Part shown: positions 25,140 to 31,430 of the stretch, one piece after another
How positions within the stretch are numbered: the stretch's first letter is position 1
How the letters are laid out: each line of letters starts with the position of its first letter
Assembly: GCA_903891755.1 (NCBI GenBank)
Contig: CAITFY010000008.1
Coordinates: 1 to 31,430 of the forward strand
Reading direction: 5' to 3'
DNA from: an uncultured Actinomycetes bacterium
Lineage (GTDB): Bacteria; Actinomycetota; Actinomycetes; Nanopelagicales; Nanopelagicaceae
Length of the DNA: 31,430 nucleotides
Position numbers and translations under genes: made by a program
The notes under the pieces: model-generated
Seen by the model: only the letters and a program-made list of their open reading frames with translations
Told to the model about the DNA's origin: nothing
Databases searched by the model: none

Positions 25140-26453
25140 TTAGCAGTTTTCGAAGAAGTTCACGAGCGCACGCACTCCGAACTTAAGACCGTCAACTGGA
25201 ACTCTTTCATCCACTCCGTGGAAGAGGGCAAAGAAATCTAAATCTGCAGGTAAGCGAAGCGGACTAAAACCATAGCCAACAATTCCGAGATCACTTAGAG
25301 CTTTGTTATCTGTTCCGCCACTCATGAGATATGGAACTGGAATACCTTCAGGATCTTGCGAAAGAATTGCAGCGCTCATAGCCTCAACGAGTGGTCCAGA
25401 GAAATCTACCTCTAGCGCTTTGTCGCGAACTTGCACAGAGATATCTGCATCTTCCCCTACCAGCTGACGAATTGTCTCTTCTAGCTCATGTTCAAAGCCA
25501 GGCAGGAAACGACCATCAACAACGGCAGTGGCGGAACCTGGAATGACGTTCGCTTTATAACCTGCGTTGAGAATCGAGGGATTGGCCGTGTTCTGGGTTG
25601 TTGCACCCATCATGCGCGCCGCACCGCCAATGTGTTTCAATAAATCTGTCGCGCGTGCTGGATCGTATTTCTCGCCAGTTAACTCTGCGATCTTTCCCCA
25701 GAATTTAGCGCCTGTTGCGGTTTCGCGTTGTGGCCAAACATGGCTTCCGATGCGATCGATAATACGAGCTAATTTCGTTACGGCATTATCATGGTTGATA
25801 AATGATCCATGTCCCGCAGTTCCGTGCGCGGTAATCTCCATCCATTGAATTCCCTTTTCGGCAGTTTCAATGAAGTAGAGGCGATGTCCACCGGCAATCG
25901 TGACGGAGAAACCACCAACCTCGGAGATAGCTTCTGAATATCCTTCAAAAATCTCAGGACGGTTTGCGACCATCCAACGTGAACCGAAAGTACTTCCCGC
26001 CTCTTCGTCAGCAAAGAAGACGAGGAGAATATTGCGCGGTGGTACATACCCAGTGCGAGCCCAAGAACGCGCGATAGCAAGGAACATGGCATCGCCATCT
26101 TTCATATCTACAGCGCCACGGCCCCGTACATAACCATCCTTGATATCTCCAACAAATGGATCAAAACTCCAATCAGCAGCATTGGCCGGAACAACATCTA
26201 GGTGACCGTGAACAACTAGTCCAGGTCGAGTTGTATCGGCTCCAGCGATGCGAGCAACAACGTTGAAGCGTTTTGGACCGGTCTCGATCAACTCAGATTC
26301 AATGCCAACTTCCGCCAACTTGACCACCACAAATTTGGCAACTGCTTCTTCATCGCCCTTACCCTCTCCGAAATTGACGCTAGGGATTCGGATCAACTCT
26401 TGGAGGAGTTGAATACAGTCATCTTCGAGGGAGATTAAGTCAGCGGTTTCCAT
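25140..26453 (-). CDS. M20-family metallopeptidase (dipeptidase/deacylase)
   Basis: A 437 aa zinc hydrolase of the ArgE/DapE/CPG2/ACY1 family, likely a cytosolic dipeptidase or aminoacylase. Metal and catalytic residues are visible: H84-x-D86 (HGHLDVVP), bridging D116 (GRGAVDMKDG), the catalytic base E150 and ligand E151 (FADEE), and the C-terminal histidine in ALFHGVDERVP. A dimerisation lid (about 185-300) separates the two catalytic halves. The start is ATG 26453 (METADLISLEDD). The frame stays open to an ATG at 26513, but those 20 residues are Cys/Arg-rich and unlike family N-termini. Amino-acid scavenging fits a small-genome heterotroph. Confidence 0.88.
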   Translation of the reverse strand: METADLISLEDDCIQLLQELIRIPSVNFGEGKGDEEAVAKFVVVKLAEVGIESELIETGPKRFNVVARIAGADTTRPGLVVHGHLDVVPANAADWSFDPFVGDIKDGYVRGRGAVDMKDGDAMFLAIARSWARTGYVPPRNILLVFFADEEAGSTFGSRWMVANRPEIFEGYSEAISEVGGFSVTIAGGHRLYFIETAEKGIQWMEITAHGTAGHGSFINHDNAVTKLARIIDRIGSHVWPQRETATGAKFWGKIAELTGEKYDPARATDLLKHIGGAARMMGATTQNTANPSILNAGYKANVIPGSATAVVDGRFLPGFEHELEETIRQLVGEDADISVQVRDKALEVDFSGPLVEAMSAAILSQDPEGIPVPYLMSGGTDNKALSDLGIVGYGFSPLRLPADLDFFALFHGVDERVPVDGLKFGVRALVNFFENC

Positions 26454-26536
26454 ATCCTCATTCTGCCGTAACCGCCCGCCTCTCGCCACGAAACATTGGC
26501 TCGAGCAGGTCATTTGTATTGGTATCCTTGGTCACT

Positions 26537-26561
26537 CAGCCGGCCCTTGGGCCAATGGCTG
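26537..26561 (+). repeat. Strong nested inverted repeat just upstream of tRNA-Leu
   Basis: CAGCC (26537-26541) pairs with GGCTG (26557-26561). Inside it GGCCC and GGGCC (26542-26546, 26549-26553) form a second stem with a 2-4 nt loop and a 3 nt bulge (AAT). It ends 5 bp before the 5' end of tRNA-Leu. There is no T-run on either side. It could be a processing or transcription signal, or a terminator-like element for one strand. Function undetermined. Confidence 0.5.
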
Positions 26562-26566
26562 CACCG

Positions 26567-26650
26567 GTCCGGGTGGCGGAATTGGCAGACGCGCTAGCTT
26601 GAGGTGTTAGTGCCCGCAAGGGCTTGAGGGTTCAACTCCCTTCTCGGACA
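26567..26650 (+). tRNA. tRNA-Leu (GAG anticodon)
   Basis: An 84 nt type II tRNA. The acceptor stem GTCCGGG (26567-26573) pairs with CTCGGAC (26643-26649) with one G-T wobble, and the discriminator is A26650. The anticodon arm CTAGC-TTGAGGT-GTTAG gives anticodon GAG, reading CTC and CTT leucine codons. A long variable arm (TGCCCGCAAGGGCT, class II) and a T-arm with GGTTCAACTCC are present. The 3' CCA is not encoded and must be added enzymatically. The tRNA is 22 bp upstream of the alcohol dehydrogenase start. Confidence 0.95.
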
Positions 26651-26659
26651 CAAGTAAGG

Positions 26660-26665
26660 TACTTT
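26660..26665 (+). promoter_or_regulatory. Probable leaderless -10 box (TACTTT) for the alcohol dehydrogenase
   Basis: TACTTT ends seven bases before ATG 26673, and the bases in between (TCGCCTC) contain no ribosome-binding site. The same geometry occurs before the serB-linked gene at 30173 (TAATCT then TCGCTAC then ATG). A -35 would lie inside the tRNA, where none is obvious. Confidence 0.4.
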
Positions 26666-26672
26666 TCGCCTC

Positions 26673-27728
26673 ATGGATAATTTTGATACTGAAACTCGTG
26701 GATATGCAGTGCTGGAAGCTAAAGCACCGCTCGTTCCTTACACATTTAACCGTCGCGATCTCCGCTCAGGAGATATCGCCTTTGACATCAAATATGCCGG
26801 AATCTGCCATTCAGATATCCACCAAGCCCGCGAAGAATGGGGCGGAGCAATATTCCCTATGGTGCCTGGGCATGAAATTGTCGGTGTTGTAACAGCCATC
26901 GGTTCAGGGGTTACTAAGTTCGCCGTGGGTGACACCGTGGGCGTTGGCGTCTTCATTGATTCCTGCCGCGAATGTGAAAATTGCCTTGCCGGTCAACAGC
27001 AGTACTGCCTTAAGGGTATGACAGGCACCTACAACGGCTATGAGAGAGATGGCACAACAGTTGCCATGGGTGGTTACTCAAACAAGTTTGTTATCGATCA
27101 GGATTATGCGCTTAAAGTCCCAGCCTCTCTTGAACTCACAGGAGTCGCACCACTGCTCTGTGCTGGAATCACCCTCTACTCCCCTCTACGCCATTGGAAG
27201 GCCGGACCTGGCATGAAGGTAGGCGTTATTGGTCTGGGCGGCTTAGGCCATATGGGAGTTAAGTTCGCCGCAGCTATGGGTGCTGAAGTAACCGTCTTCT
27301 CGCATTCTGCTAACAAAGAAGCAGATGCAAAGGCTATGGGAGCAACTCACTTCGTTGTTACGAAGGATCCACAGGTATTTACAGATAACGCTGAATCCTT
27401 TGATCTGATTCTTAACACGGTATCTGCTGAACTTGATATCAATCAATACTTGGGGCTTTTGAAACTCGATGGAACTTTGGTAGTTATTGGCCTACCTGGC
27501 AAACCTTACGAAGTCACAGCATTTAACTTGCTCCGTCTTCGTCGTTCACTTGCTGGCTCAATGATTGGCGGGCTACCTGAAATTCAAGAGATGTTGGATT
27601 TCTGTGCCGAGAAGAACATTGTGAGCGACGTGGAAGTAATCAAAGCTGATTACATCAACGAGGCTTATGATCGCACCGTCTCAAGTGATGTGAAATATCG
27701 TTTCGTAATTGATGCTTCAACCTTTTAA
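26673..27728 (+). CDS. Zinc-dependent NAD(P) alcohol dehydrogenase (cinnamyl-ADH-like)
   Basis: A 351 aa medium-chain dehydrogenase that interconverts aldehydes and alcohols. The catalytic zinc ligands are C45 (GICHSD) and H67-E68 (PGHEIVG). The structural zinc site is C98, C101, C104 and C112. The Rossmann loop GLGGLGHMGVKFA (about residues 187-199) binds the cofactor. Sequence style is closest to the YahK/AdhC cinnamyl-alcohol group, which usually prefers NADP(H). The following residue pattern (FSHSANK) fits phosphate binding, but preference is not certain. No partner gene is linked. It ends 2 bp before the stop of convergent DUF554. Confidence 0.93.
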   Translation: MDNFDTETRGYAVLEAKAPLVPYTFNRRDLRSGDIAFDIKYAGICHSDIHQAREEWGGAIFPMVPGHEIVGVVTAIGSGVTKFAVGDTVGVGVFIDSCRECENCLAGQQQYCLKGMTGTYNGYERDGTTVAMGGYSNKFVIDQDYALKVPASLELTGVAPLLCAGITLYSPLRHWKAGPGMKVGVIGLGGLGHMGVKFAAAMGAEVTVFSHSANKEADAKAMGATHFVVTKDPQVFTDNAESFDLILNTVSAELDINQYLGLLKLDGTLVVIGLPGKPYEVTAFNLLRLRRSLAGSMIGGLPEIQEMLDFCAEKNIVSDVEVIKADYINEAYDRTVSSDVKYRFVIDASTF

Positions 27729-27730
27729 GG

Positions 27731-28465
27731 CTAAATGAATTGATGCGCCGCTAGGGCAACTAACGGCGCAAAGATCAACGCAGGTAGCAGATCCCCGATT
27801 GAGATGAACTTGATATTTAGTAATCGAAGTCCGATTCCAAAGAGCATCACTCCACCTACAGCAGTCAATGATTGAACTTGGTAGGCAGTCAAGATATTTC
27901 CTAAAAAGTATCCAATTCCAGTCCACGTGAATTGATAGATGGCTACTGGAATAGCTGAGAAGGCAACTCCCCAACCAAATGTTGTGGCAAATGCCATTGC
28001 GGCGAATCCATCAAGAGTTGATTTGAGAACTAATTGTTGGATACCCGTATGCATTCCATCGCTTATGCTTCCTAGAATTGCTAGAGGACCAATTGCAAAG
28101 AGCAATGAAGCGGCCATAAAGCCTTCAAGAAAAGATCCTTTATCTCGGGAGCCAAATCTCTTTTTGATTGCAGAGCCGAAACCTTCGAGTCTGAGTTCTA
28201 TCTTTAGGAGATAACCCACAACTCCCCCGAGGATGAGTGCGGCCAGCGTTCCCAAGGTGGTCCACCCTTTAGGAACTGCGCTAACAAAGGAGTGAGCCCA
28301 AACGCTTCGCAGATTATCTGCGGCATTTATGAGGGTGATACAGCCCAAAACATCAGTGATTAATATCCGCAATTTTTCAGGAAAGCGGGCTCCCCCAAGC
28401 ATTCCAAGTGAAGAACCAAAGACGATGGTCGCAACATTTATTACCGTGCCAATACCAACGAACAT
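27731..28465 (-). CDS. DUF554 family membrane protein
   Basis: A 244 aa integral membrane protein of the DUF554 family with about six to seven hydrophobic segments and glycine-rich turns (GTVINVATIVFGSSLGML at the start, ILGGVVGYLLKIELRLEGFG in the middle). The conserved family stretch around GFMAASLLFAIGPLAILGSISDG is present. Relatives are annotated as putative transporters, but no substrate is known. Its ATG overlaps the upstream UppP-like gene stop by one base (TAATG). The only visible odd point is the 2 bp gap to the convergent dehydrogenase. Confidence 0.85.
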   Translation of the reverse strand: MFVGIGTVINVATIVFGSSLGMLGGARFPEKLRILITDVLGCITLINAADNLRSVWAHSFVSAVPKGWTTLGTLAALILGGVVGYLLKIELRLEGFGSAIKKRFGSRDKGSFLEGFMAASLLFAIGPLAILGSISDGMHTGIQQLVLKSTLDGFAAMAFATTFGWGVAFSAIPVAIYQFTWTGIGYFLGNILTAYQVQSLTAVGGVMLFGIGLRLLNIKFISIGDLLPALIFAPLVALAAHQFI

Positions 28466-29325
28466 TAGTTAATGAGACCAAACTTAATGATCGAAATTAC
28501 TCCAACGAGGAGACAGTAATAGGCAAAGGGACGTAGTGAGTTTGTCTTAAACCAACGAGTAAGCACTCGAACCGAGAAGATTGTGGCGACAAACGCTACC
28601 GCCGCTCCAAAGGTGAGCGCTCCATAAGAGCCCGCAAGAGCTCCATGACCGAGTTTAGGAAGTTTAACGATTGATGCACCCAAGATAACCGGGAATGAGA
28701 GCAAGAAAGCAAAGTCCGCTGCTACAGATCTTGAAAGTCCGCGCAACATTCCAAAAGAGACAGTTACTCCGAAACGGCTTATTCCTGCGAAAAGCGCAGC
28801 ACTTTGACCAACGCCAATCACTACCGCTTGACCTGGAGATACACGTTCTACGATTGCCAGGTTTTGATCGTTGGGTACTGAATGTGAGTGCCTATGCGAT
28901 GTTAAGCGTTCTGTTCCAAGAAGAATGACGCCATTGATTGTAAGAAAGATTGCAGCGCTCAGTGGCTTTTGGAAGTTCTTCTGAAAGAAATTACTGAAAG
29001 CAAGACCGATAAGTGCAACTGGAATTGTTCCAAGTACAAGTAACCAAAAGATTCTAAAGGCCGAAGAGTTCTTCTTCCATGAGAGAACGGACTTTAAAAT
29101 TTCAAACCAACGCGGTGCAAATACAATAAAGAGAGCAATCGCGCTTGCAAGGTGCATCGCTACGGCGACGAGAAGATATTGAGGGGTATCGGAGAAGGCG
29201 CGCCAAGATCCCCCGAGCCAAGCCGGAACGAGCACTGAGTGCCCAAGACTAGAAATGGGAAAGAGTTCGGTGATTCCTTGTATTAATCCCGTAATACCCG
29301 CTTGCAAAAATGTGAAATGAAACAT
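28465..29325 (-). CDS. uppP: Undecaprenyl-diphosphatase (UppP/BacA) family protein
   Basis: A 286 aa polytopic membrane protein of the BacA family, which dephosphorylates undecaprenyl pyrophosphate to recycle the carrier lipid of peptidoglycan synthesis. The first signature QGITELFPISSLGHS (16-30, with E20) is conserved. The second reads GISRFG (181-186) with R184, where most members have PGTSRSG, so Pro and the second Ser are replaced (Ala180, Phe185). Another conserved stretch, MLRGLSR, follows. Several long hydrophobic helices are present. The motif changes could mark a divergent subfamily with altered substrate. It is coupled to DUF554 and lies 8 bp after the ABC gene. Confidence 0.82.
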   Translation of the reverse strand: MFHFTFLQAGITGLIQGITELFPISSLGHSVLVPAWLGGSWRAFSDTPQYLLVAVAMHLASAIALFIVFAPRWFEILKSVLSWKKNSSAFRIFWLLVLGTIPVALIGLAFSNFFQKNFQKPLSAAIFLTINGVILLGTERLTSHRHSHSVPNDQNLAIVERVSPGQAVVIGVGQSAALFAGISRFGVTVSFGMLRGLSRSVAADFAFLLSFPVILGASIVKLPKLGHGALAGSYGALTFGAAVAFVATIFSVRVLTRWFKTNSLRPFAYYCLLVGVISIIKFGLIN

Positions 29326-29333
29326 GGTTTCCC

Positions 29334-30122
29334 CTACCGCTCGTTGGCGCGGGCGAAATATCTCCCGCTTTCCTTTTGAATCTGTACACCAATTCCATAA
29401 GCCAAAGAGAGATTTTCAGAGGTCAACACTTCGTCGATCGGTCCCTGCGCAACCGCCAGACCGTCATTGAGCAGCAAACAATGTGTACTGCCTTGGGGAA
29501 TCTCTTCAACGTGATGAGTGACGATAATCGTCGCCGGACTTTGGGGATCAATTGCCAAATTGTTAAGTCGGCGCAAGAGATCTTCGCGCCCACCCAAATC
29601 TAGCCCCGCAGCTGGTTCATCTAGGAGAAGCAACTCAGGGTTTGGCATCAGAGCTCGTGCTATTTGAACACGCTTCTTCTCCCCCTCGCTAAGTGTCCCG
29701 AAGGTGCGATCTTTCAACTCCCGAACTCCGAGGATGGTGAGCAAACTCAAAGCCCGAGATTCATCCCAAAGGTCGTACTCCTCTTGCCAACGTCCAACAA
29801 TCGCATAAGCAGAGGTCATGACTACATCTAGAACTGTTTCATCTTCTGGAATTAATTCGACAATGCTTGTAGATGTCATGCCAATTCTTGGTCGAAGTTC
29901 AAAGACATCTGTCTTACCCATCTGAGATTCCAATATTTCAACTGTACCTTGGGTTGGATGAATCAAGGAACCAACAAGTGAGAAGAGTGTGCTCTTTCCG
30001 GCGCCATTGGGACCGAGAACGATCCAGCGTTCACCAACCAGAACCGACCAGGTAAGAGGACCTAAAATAGTTCTATCCCCGCGCACTACCGAAGCGTTCT
30101 TAATATCCAATACCGGCTTCAC
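29334..30122 (-). CDS. Stand-alone ABC ATPase subunit
   Basis: A 262 aa ABC nucleotide-binding protein. Walker A GPNGAGKST (37-45), signature LSEGE (144-148) and Walker B LLLLDEP (164-170), followed by AAGLD, are intact, as is the H-loop THH. The usual Q-loop glutamine is missing, since the segment reads RIGMTSTS as in YlmA/ModF-like proteins. No membrane or binding-protein partner is linked, and UppP-like and DUF554 genes lie downstream. The start is GTG 30122 with no Shine-Dalgarno, but TATCTT stands 8 nt upstream. It may serve an unlinked permease or act in a soluble role. Confidence 0.88.
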   Translation of the reverse strand: MKPVLDIKNASVVRGDRTILGPLTWSVLVGERWIVLGPNGAGKSTLFSLVGSLIHPTQGTVEILESQMGKTDVFELRPRIGMTSTSIVELIPEDETVLDVVMTSAYAIVGRWQEEYDLWDESRALSLLTILGVRELKDRTFGTLSEGEKKRVQIARALMPNPELLLLDEPAAGLDLGGREDLLRRLNNLAIDPQSPATIIVTHHVEEIPQGSTHCLLLNDGLAVAQGPIDEVLTSENLSLAYGIGVQIQKESGRYFARANER

Positions 30123-30130
30123 AAGGGTGA

Positions 30131-30136
30131 AAGATA
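30131..30136 (-). promoter_or_regulatory. Probable -10 box (TATCTT) for the ABC ATPase gene
   Basis: TATCTT on the minus strand lies 8 nt before the GTG start at 30122, with no ribosome-binding site between. It shares the 50 bp divergent gap with the box for the serB-linked gene. Confidence 0.35.
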
Positions 30137-30159
30137 CCCGTTAATCCCTACCTAGACGC

Positions 30160-30165
30160 TAATCT
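30160..30165 (+). promoter_or_regulatory. Probable leaderless -10 box (TAATCT) for the serB pair
   Basis: TAATCT ends seven bases before ATG 30173 and is followed by TCGCTAC, a spacer much like that of the dehydrogenase promoter. No Shine-Dalgarno is present. Confidence 0.4.
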
Positions 30166-30172
30166 TCGCTAC

Positions 30173-30445
30173 ATGGCTCACGATCAATCAAAATTTACGA
30201 CTCTAATCCTCCTCTCAGCTGCAGAGCGCGAAGGCTTGGAAGAGGCATTATTGAACGTTTTAACGCCTTTCACATTAACTATCGAAGAGAAGCAGAAGAT
30301 TGCTCTGCGTGGCCGCCTTATATTAGGAATTTTGATCTCTTGTGACCCAGCCCATGTTCTGGCAATCGAAGCAGATCTTGTTGAATTTGGAAGCCAGCAA
30401 GGTGTGGATGTTGCAATCGATTACTCAGAGACGGAAATACATTAG
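30173..30445 (+). CDS. Orphan ACT-like domain, probable detached N-terminal part of SerB
   Basis: A 90 aa protein with a beta-alpha-beta-beta-alpha-beta pattern typical of ACT domains (TTLILLSAAEREGLEEAL, then ALRGRLILGILI, then a last helix and strand). In other actinobacteria this sequence type forms the amino-terminal regulatory domain of phosphoserine phosphatase SerB. Here it is its own open frame. Its TAG overlaps the GTG of the catalytic gene by one base (TAGTG), so translation is coupled. The domain may sense serine or mediate dimerisation of the phosphatase as a separate subunit. The assignment as ACT rests on pattern and context. Confidence 0.72.
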   Translation: MAHDQSKFTTLILLSAAEREGLEEALLNVLTPFTLTIEEKQKIALRGRLILGILISCDPAHVLAIEADLVEFGSQQGVDVAIDYSETEIH

Positions 30446-31080
30446 TGGCTTCAGATCGCAAACTGATTTTGCTGGATATGGATTCCACCTTTATCCAACA
30501 GGAAGTTATAGATCTCCTCGCCAACCATGCTGGAGTTGGTGCTGAGGTAGCTGCGATAACGGAGCGATCAATGCGCGGTGAAATTGATTTCAAAGAGTCG
30601 CTGACCGAGCGAGTTGCTCTTTTAGCGGGTCTACCTGAAACCATTTTTGATGAGGTGCGAGAGGAAATTACCCTCTCCCTTGGGGCTCAAGAAATGATTG
30701 CAGGTCTTCATTCTCACGGTCACGTAGTAGCAATAGTTTCAGGTGGATTTGAAAATGTAATCGCTCCTCTCTTGGTGCAGGAGAAAGTCGATTATTTCAA
30801 AGCAAATACATTAGAGGTGATTAACGGAGAATTGACTGGAAAGACGGTTGGTCAAATTATTGGTCGCCAAGCAAAGGCAGATTATCTTCGAGAGTTAGCG
30901 GAAAAGCTCGATATCCCACTTATCCAAAGTGTTGCAATTGGCGATGGTGCGAATGATTTAGGGATGATGGAAATCGCAGGCATGAGCATTGCTTTTAATG
31001 CGAAACCAATCGTCCGAGATTTCGCAAAAGCCAGAATTGACGATGGCAACCTTGCTAGGGTTTTGCAACTTATTGCATAA
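30445..31080 (+). CDS. serB: Phosphoserine phosphatase, catalytic HAD subunit
   Basis: A 211 aa HAD phosphatase catalysing the last step of serine synthesis, O-phosphoserine to serine. Motif I DMDST has the nucleophile D11 and acid D13 with E20 nearby. Motif II is S99-GG, motif III is K144, and motif IV GDGANDLGMM has D167 and D171. Length equals the catalytic core alone. Typical actinobacterial SerB carries one or two ACT domains in the same chain (about 400 aa), which here are absent or supplied by the gene just upstream. The start is GTG 30445, overlapping that gene. It ends 5 bp from the convergent hisG stop. Confidence 0.93.
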   Translation: MASDRKLILLDMDSTFIQQEVIDLLANHAGVGAEVAAITERSMRGEIDFKESLTERVALLAGLPETIFDEVREEITLSLGAQEMIAGLHSHGHVVAIVSGGFENVIAPLLVQEKVDYFKANTLEVINGELTGKTVGQIIGRQAKADYLRELAEKLDIPLIQSVAIGDGANDLGMMEIAGMSIAFNAKPIVRDFAKARIDDGNLARVLQLIA

Positions 31081-31085
31081 GAATT

Positions 31086-31430
31086 TTAAAGACGACAAGC
31101 GTGGATATCTGTAACCAGGATTCCTCTAGCTCCCACTCGCCATAAATCATCCATGATGCGATTTATATCGCTTCTTTTGACCATAGCTCGTACTGCATTC
31201 CAATCACTTCGCTGTAAGGGCGAGATAGTTGGAGATTCAATGCCAGGTGTGAGCGCGCAAGCTGCATCCAGGAACTCAGATTTAACATCGTAATCAACCA
31301 GAACATATTGGCGGGCAATAACTACACCTTGAAGCCTCCGAAGCAGCGTTTCCACTTCAACAGAACGTGTAACAGCGGGACGTTCAATGAGAATCGCCTC
31401 ACTCTGCAGAATGGGATCACCAAAAATCGC
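31086..31430 (-). CDS. hisG: ATP phosphoribosyltransferase HisG, C-terminal part
   Basis: The gene runs off the right end of the window. The visible 114 residues begin AIFGDPILQSEAILIER and include RLQGVVIARQYVLVDYD, the TPGIESPTISPL segment and a GARGILVTDI-ACRL end. These are characteristic of the long-form HisG with its C-terminal histidine-binding regulatory domain. The enzyme condenses ATP and PRPP in the first step of histidine synthesis and is feedback inhibited by histidine through this domain. The catalytic N-terminus is outside the window. The frame is open to the last base. It converges on serB with a 5 bp gap. Confidence 0.95.
   Translation of the reverse strand, partial: AIFGDPILQSEAILIERPAVTRSVEVETLLRRLQGVVIARQYVLVDYDVKSEFLDAACALTPGIESPTISPLQRSDWNAVRAMVKRSDINRIMDDLWRVGARGILVTDIHACRL

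Noticed and set aside
26454..26513. N-terminal extension of the M20 peptidase to an ATG at 26513
   Set aside because: The residues are Cys/Arg-rich and unlike M20 N-termini, and ATG 26453 gives a normal length.
1..31430. CRISPR arrays, transposons, prophage or integrated islands
   Set aside because: No regularly spaced repeats, transposase, integrase or terminal repeats were seen, and gene order matches the conserved actinobacterial backbone throughout.

Overview
This window looks like a dense, streamlined actinobacterial chromosome. Gene content and order match the core actinobacterial backbone: der-pgsA-gcvH-garA-ftsR-DUF151-MerR-gcvP, as in the Mycobacterium tuberculosis Rv1822-Rv1832 region, and pafB-pafC-tatA-tatC-helY-5'-3' exonuclease, as in Rv2096c-Rv2090. 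The mycothiol ligase mshC also sits beside the SCO1664, DUF3090 and MSMEG_4193 families. By eye the base composition is below 50% GC, intergenic gaps are mostly 0-60 bp, and several convergent genes touch or overlap. I infer a small-genome freshwater or marine actinobacterium, most likely of the acI/Nanopelagicales type (Planktophila-like). A low-GC Microbacteriaceae-type lineage is the alternative. This assignment is inference only.

Layout. (1) 1-7167, plus strand: the C-terminal end of GTPase Der, a CDP-alcohol phosphatidyltransferase, glycine cleavage H protein, the FHA regulator GarA, two MerR-type regulators flanking a bifunctional-nuclease-domain protein, full-length GcvP, and a cytosolic CBM9-like protein coupled to gcvP. 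(2) 14928-7205, minus strand: a tightly overlapped run of pafB, pafC, tatA, tatC, a lipid kinase, the HelY helicase, a 5'-3' exonuclease and a polyprenol-phosphate mannosyltransferase-like enzyme. (3) 14995-15915, plus: a secreted protein with two FKBP domains. (4) 24137-15908, minus: a seven-gene run of histidine phosphatase, DUF3090, SCO1664-type kinase-like protein, mshC, metH, HAD hydrolase and trmI. (5) 24186-31430: an aldo/keto reductase, an M20 peptidase, tRNA-Leu(GAG), a zinc alcohol dehydrogenase, DUF554, an UppP-like phosphatase, an orphan ABC ATPase, a two-gene (split) phosphoserine phosphatase, and the 3' end of hisG.

How the genes fit together. Region 1 joins one-carbon/glycine catabolism to GarA, a phospho-switch of 2-oxoglutarate/glutamate metabolism, and to cell-division-type MerR regulators. 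Region 2 joins the PafBC DNA-damage regulators, nucleic-acid enzymes and Tat export. Region 4 joins thiol (mycothiol), methionine and tRNA-modification genes. No mobile element, CRISPR array, prophage or rRNA was seen, and no stretch over 300 bp lacks a gene.

The most notable points are: a SerB whose ACT domain is a separate, translationally coupled gene; absence of the Pup-proteasome genes from their usual place between trmI and pafBC; a GarA whose phosphorylation motif keeps only one of the two threonines; a kinase-like/phosphatase/DUF3090/MshC module of unknown linked function; and recurring TAnnnT boxes 6-8 nt before start codons, suggesting leaderless mRNAs.
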